Source of the DNA: JAAXGI01 sp965206975
Lineage (GTDB): Bacteria; Gemmatimonadota; Gemmatimonadetes; Longimicrobiales; Gaopeijiaceae
Length of the DNA stretch: 64,000 nt
Reading direction: 5' to 3'
Assembly (NCBI GenBank): GCA_965206975.1
Contig: OZ242253.1
Span: 2,790,001-2,854,000, forward strand
Part shown: piece after piece, positions 61,320 through 64,000 of the stretch
Layout: every line of letters begins with the position of its first letter
Position numbering within the stretch: the stretch's first letter is position 1
Notes under the pieces: generated by a model
Databases searched by the model: none
What the model saw: the letters and a program-made list of their open reading frames with translations, nothing else
Told to the model about the DNA's origin: nothing
Translations under genes and position numbers: made by a program

Positions 61320-61576
61320 TGTCCGAACAGCTCCTTACCCTGGGCCAGAATGTCGTCTCGCGCAGGGCCCCGTTGAAGTAGTGGGTGAGGCCAGCCGGCA
61401 CCTCCCCTCCCTGATCCGCATGCCCGTGCCGCGACCTCTCGATCGCCTCTCCGAAGTCCTCCCGTGCCGTCCCATGGGCGGGCGATCCGCGGTGCCGATC
61501 CGGAAAATACGAAACAATCCCCGAAACTAGGACCCTGCCAAGTCTTCGCGCCCGCCGCGGCCACGAGGCCCACGAA

Positions 61577-62530
61577 CTACGACGAGCCGCGTTCACGCGG
61601 CAGCGGAAGCCCGAACCGCCGAAGCTCCGCGGGTTTCTTCCGCCAGTTGGGAAGGACCTTCACCCAGAGGTCGAGATACACCGGTCTCTCGAGGAAGTCC
61701 TCGACCCGCTTCCGCGCCGCGGTGCCAATCCGCCGGATCGCCCTTCCGCCCTCCCCGATCAGGATCCCCTTCTGCGAGGCGCGCTCCACGTAGATCGTGA
61801 CCTGCACGTAGCACCTCTGCCCGCCCCCGTCACGCATCGCCTCGACCCTGCAGATCGAGGCGTAGGGCAGCTCGTCCCGGGTGTGCTCGAAGATGGCCTG
61901 CCGCACGATCTCGCCCACGAAGAAGCGCTCGGGCGCGGAGGCGATCTCGCCCTCCGGATACAGGAACGGACCGGGTGGGAGCCTCTGGGCCAGCGCCTCC
62001 AGGAGGTGCGGGATCCCGGTCCCGTCCCGGGCCGAGACCCGGTGCACGTCTGGGATCCCCTCCCCCTCGAGCCACGTCGCTTCCGCCTCGATCGCATCCG
62101 GGCCGGCGGCGTCCACCTTGTTCACGACGCCGATTCGCGGAACGGATGCCCCCGTCACGATCCCGGACAACGCAGCGCGCCGGTCCCGGGGGAGCGGCGC
62201 CCGGGGATCGAGGAGGAGGAGGAGGACGTCCGCCTCGCGCACGGCCTCGGTGACCGAGTGAAGGAGGGAGCGATGGAGCAGCGTCTCTGCGGCCACGATG
62301 CCCGGCGTGTCGAGGAAGATGAGCTGGCTCGACCCGGCCGTCAGGATCCCCGTGATCCTCTGCCACGTCGTCTGCCGCTTCGCCGTGGCGATGCTGAGCT
62401 CCTCACCGACCAGAGCGTTGAGGAGCGTGGACTTCCCGGCGTTCGGCGCTCCCAGGAGGGTCACGTACCCGCAGCGCGAGGCCGGGACCGCATCGCCCGC
62501 TCCTGCCGCATCGGGATCCTGGGAGGTCAT
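61577..62530 (-). CDS. era: GTPase Era
   Basis: About 317 residues; ATG 62530 or 62542. GTPase motifs: G1 VTLLGAPNAGKSTLLNALVG, G3 LIFLDTPGIV, G4 IGVVNKVDAAG, then the KH domain GILIGEGGRAIRRIGTAARK with RVEDFLERPVYLDLWVKVLP. Era binds the 3' end of 16S rRNA and helps 30S maturation. Here era lies directly downstream of the 16S gene on the same strand, separated by a hairpin, which is a fitting neighbourhood. 257 bp to the next gene (prfB) hold no recognisable feature. Confidence 0.94.
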   Translation of the reverse strand: MTSQDPDAAGAGDAVPASRCGYVTLLGAPNAGKSTLLNALVGEELSIATAKRQTTWQRITGILTAGSSQLIFLDTPGIVAAETLLHRSLLHSVTEAVREADVLLLLLDPRAPLPRDRRAALSGIVTGASVPRIGVVNKVDAAGPDAIEAEATWLEGEGIPDVHRVSARDGTGIPHLLEALAQRLPPGPFLYPEGEIASAPERFFVGEIVRQAIFEHTRDELPYASICRVEAMRDGGGQRCYVQVTIYVERASQKGILIGEGGRAIRRIGTAARKRVEDFLERPVYLDLWVKVLPNWRKKPAELRRFGLPLPRERGSS

Positions 62531-62564
62531 TCTCGCGCACATGGCCGGACGTATACGGGAAAGC

Positions 62565-62605
62565 GGTACGGCCCCGATCCCCTGTCCGGGGCTCGGGGCC
62601 GTACC
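62565..62605 (-). terminator. Hairpin between 16S rRNA and era
   Basis: GGTACGGCCCCGA (62565-62577) pairs perfectly with TCGGGGCCGTACC (62593-62605), a 13-bp stem with a GC-rich loop. It lies about 110 nt downstream of the 16S 3' end on the same strand and is the only strong candidate for ending that transcript. The U-tract is weak (CTTTC). Confidence 0.7.
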
Positions 62606-62714
62606 AAGAGAAACGCAACCAGGATCTCGAGAGAATGAGTGGTTCGACGTTGAGCGCCTTTCCGGCAGACGGCCCCGAAGTGTGCTCGGCACCGCTACCT
62701 TACTCGGCTCTCGA

Positions 62715-64000
<1,286 letters not shown>

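Overview
The window looks like a chromosomal segment from a high-GC, Gram-negative-type bacterium, most probably a Gemmatimonadota-like lineage. Reasons: the partial 16S rRNA at the right edge, the fused LpxC-FabZ protein, a full lipid A / BamA / Lol envelope set together with bacillithiol (BshC) and McsA-McsB-ClpC functions, and several secreted beta-propeller proteins. The lineage call is inference from recognised features; no search was run.

Region 1 (1-25.5 kb) is an accessory mosaic. It holds a partial secreted DUF5916/CBM9-like protein, an SPFH membrane protein paired with a ribbon-helix-helix regulator, an orphan and N-terminally short 2-oxoglutarate dehydrogenase E1, a propeller lipoprotein-like pair, an IS3-family element (7252-8837) plus a relic of another, a YHS-type metal-binding peptide and a decayed HU gene. 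Next comes a large surface lipoprotein gene (Ig-like, Calx-beta, leucine-rich repeats, metalloprotease-like end) that is cut by an IS1182-type element with perfect 17-bp ends and a CTAG target duplication. Removing the element restores one 1015-codon frame. Two copies of an 81-82 nt two-hairpin element (10244-10325 and 15688-15768) face inward around this gene; they keep the same fold while the sequence of one stem differs. Two tyrosine integrases (15.8-17.0 and 23.1-24.4 kb) bracket a lower-GC block with an RNase J-like metallo-beta-lactamase fold protein, a PD-(D/E)XK-type nuclease, an abortive-infection (Abi_C) protein and a second nuclease-like protein, which resembles a defence island.

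Region 2 (25.5-32.1 kb) contains a BatA-BatB-BatC-like aerotolerance/VWA operon, an NHL-repeat lipoprotein, a divergent cytochrome c / virginiamycin-B-lyase-like propeller fusion, a small secreted protein and tRNA-Gly(CCC).

Region 3 (32.1-62.5 kb) is a nearly unbroken minus-strand housekeeping and envelope cluster, listed here in transcription order from the right. era and prfB (with the canonical +1 frameshift site) come first, then lysS, a lolC/E-type permease, lolD, mcsA, mcsB, clpC, bamA, ompH and lpxD. They are followed by lpxC-fabZ, lpxA, a Gfo/Idh oxidoreductase, a 44-residue membrane peptide, lpxB, a DUF374 acyltransferase, lpxK and rlmH. The cluster ends with a methyltransferase, bshC, a small coiled-coil membrane protein, murJ, uvrC, gltX and a TPR lipoprotein. 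Many genes overlap by 1-40 nt, so translational coupling is likely; the set builds lipid A, inserts outer-membrane proteins and sorts lipoproteins.

Region 4 (62.7-64.0 kb) is the 3' part of a 16S rRNA gene on the minus strand. No tRNA, 23S or 5S gene follows it; a strong hairpin and then era come next, so this 16S gene appears unlinked from 23S.
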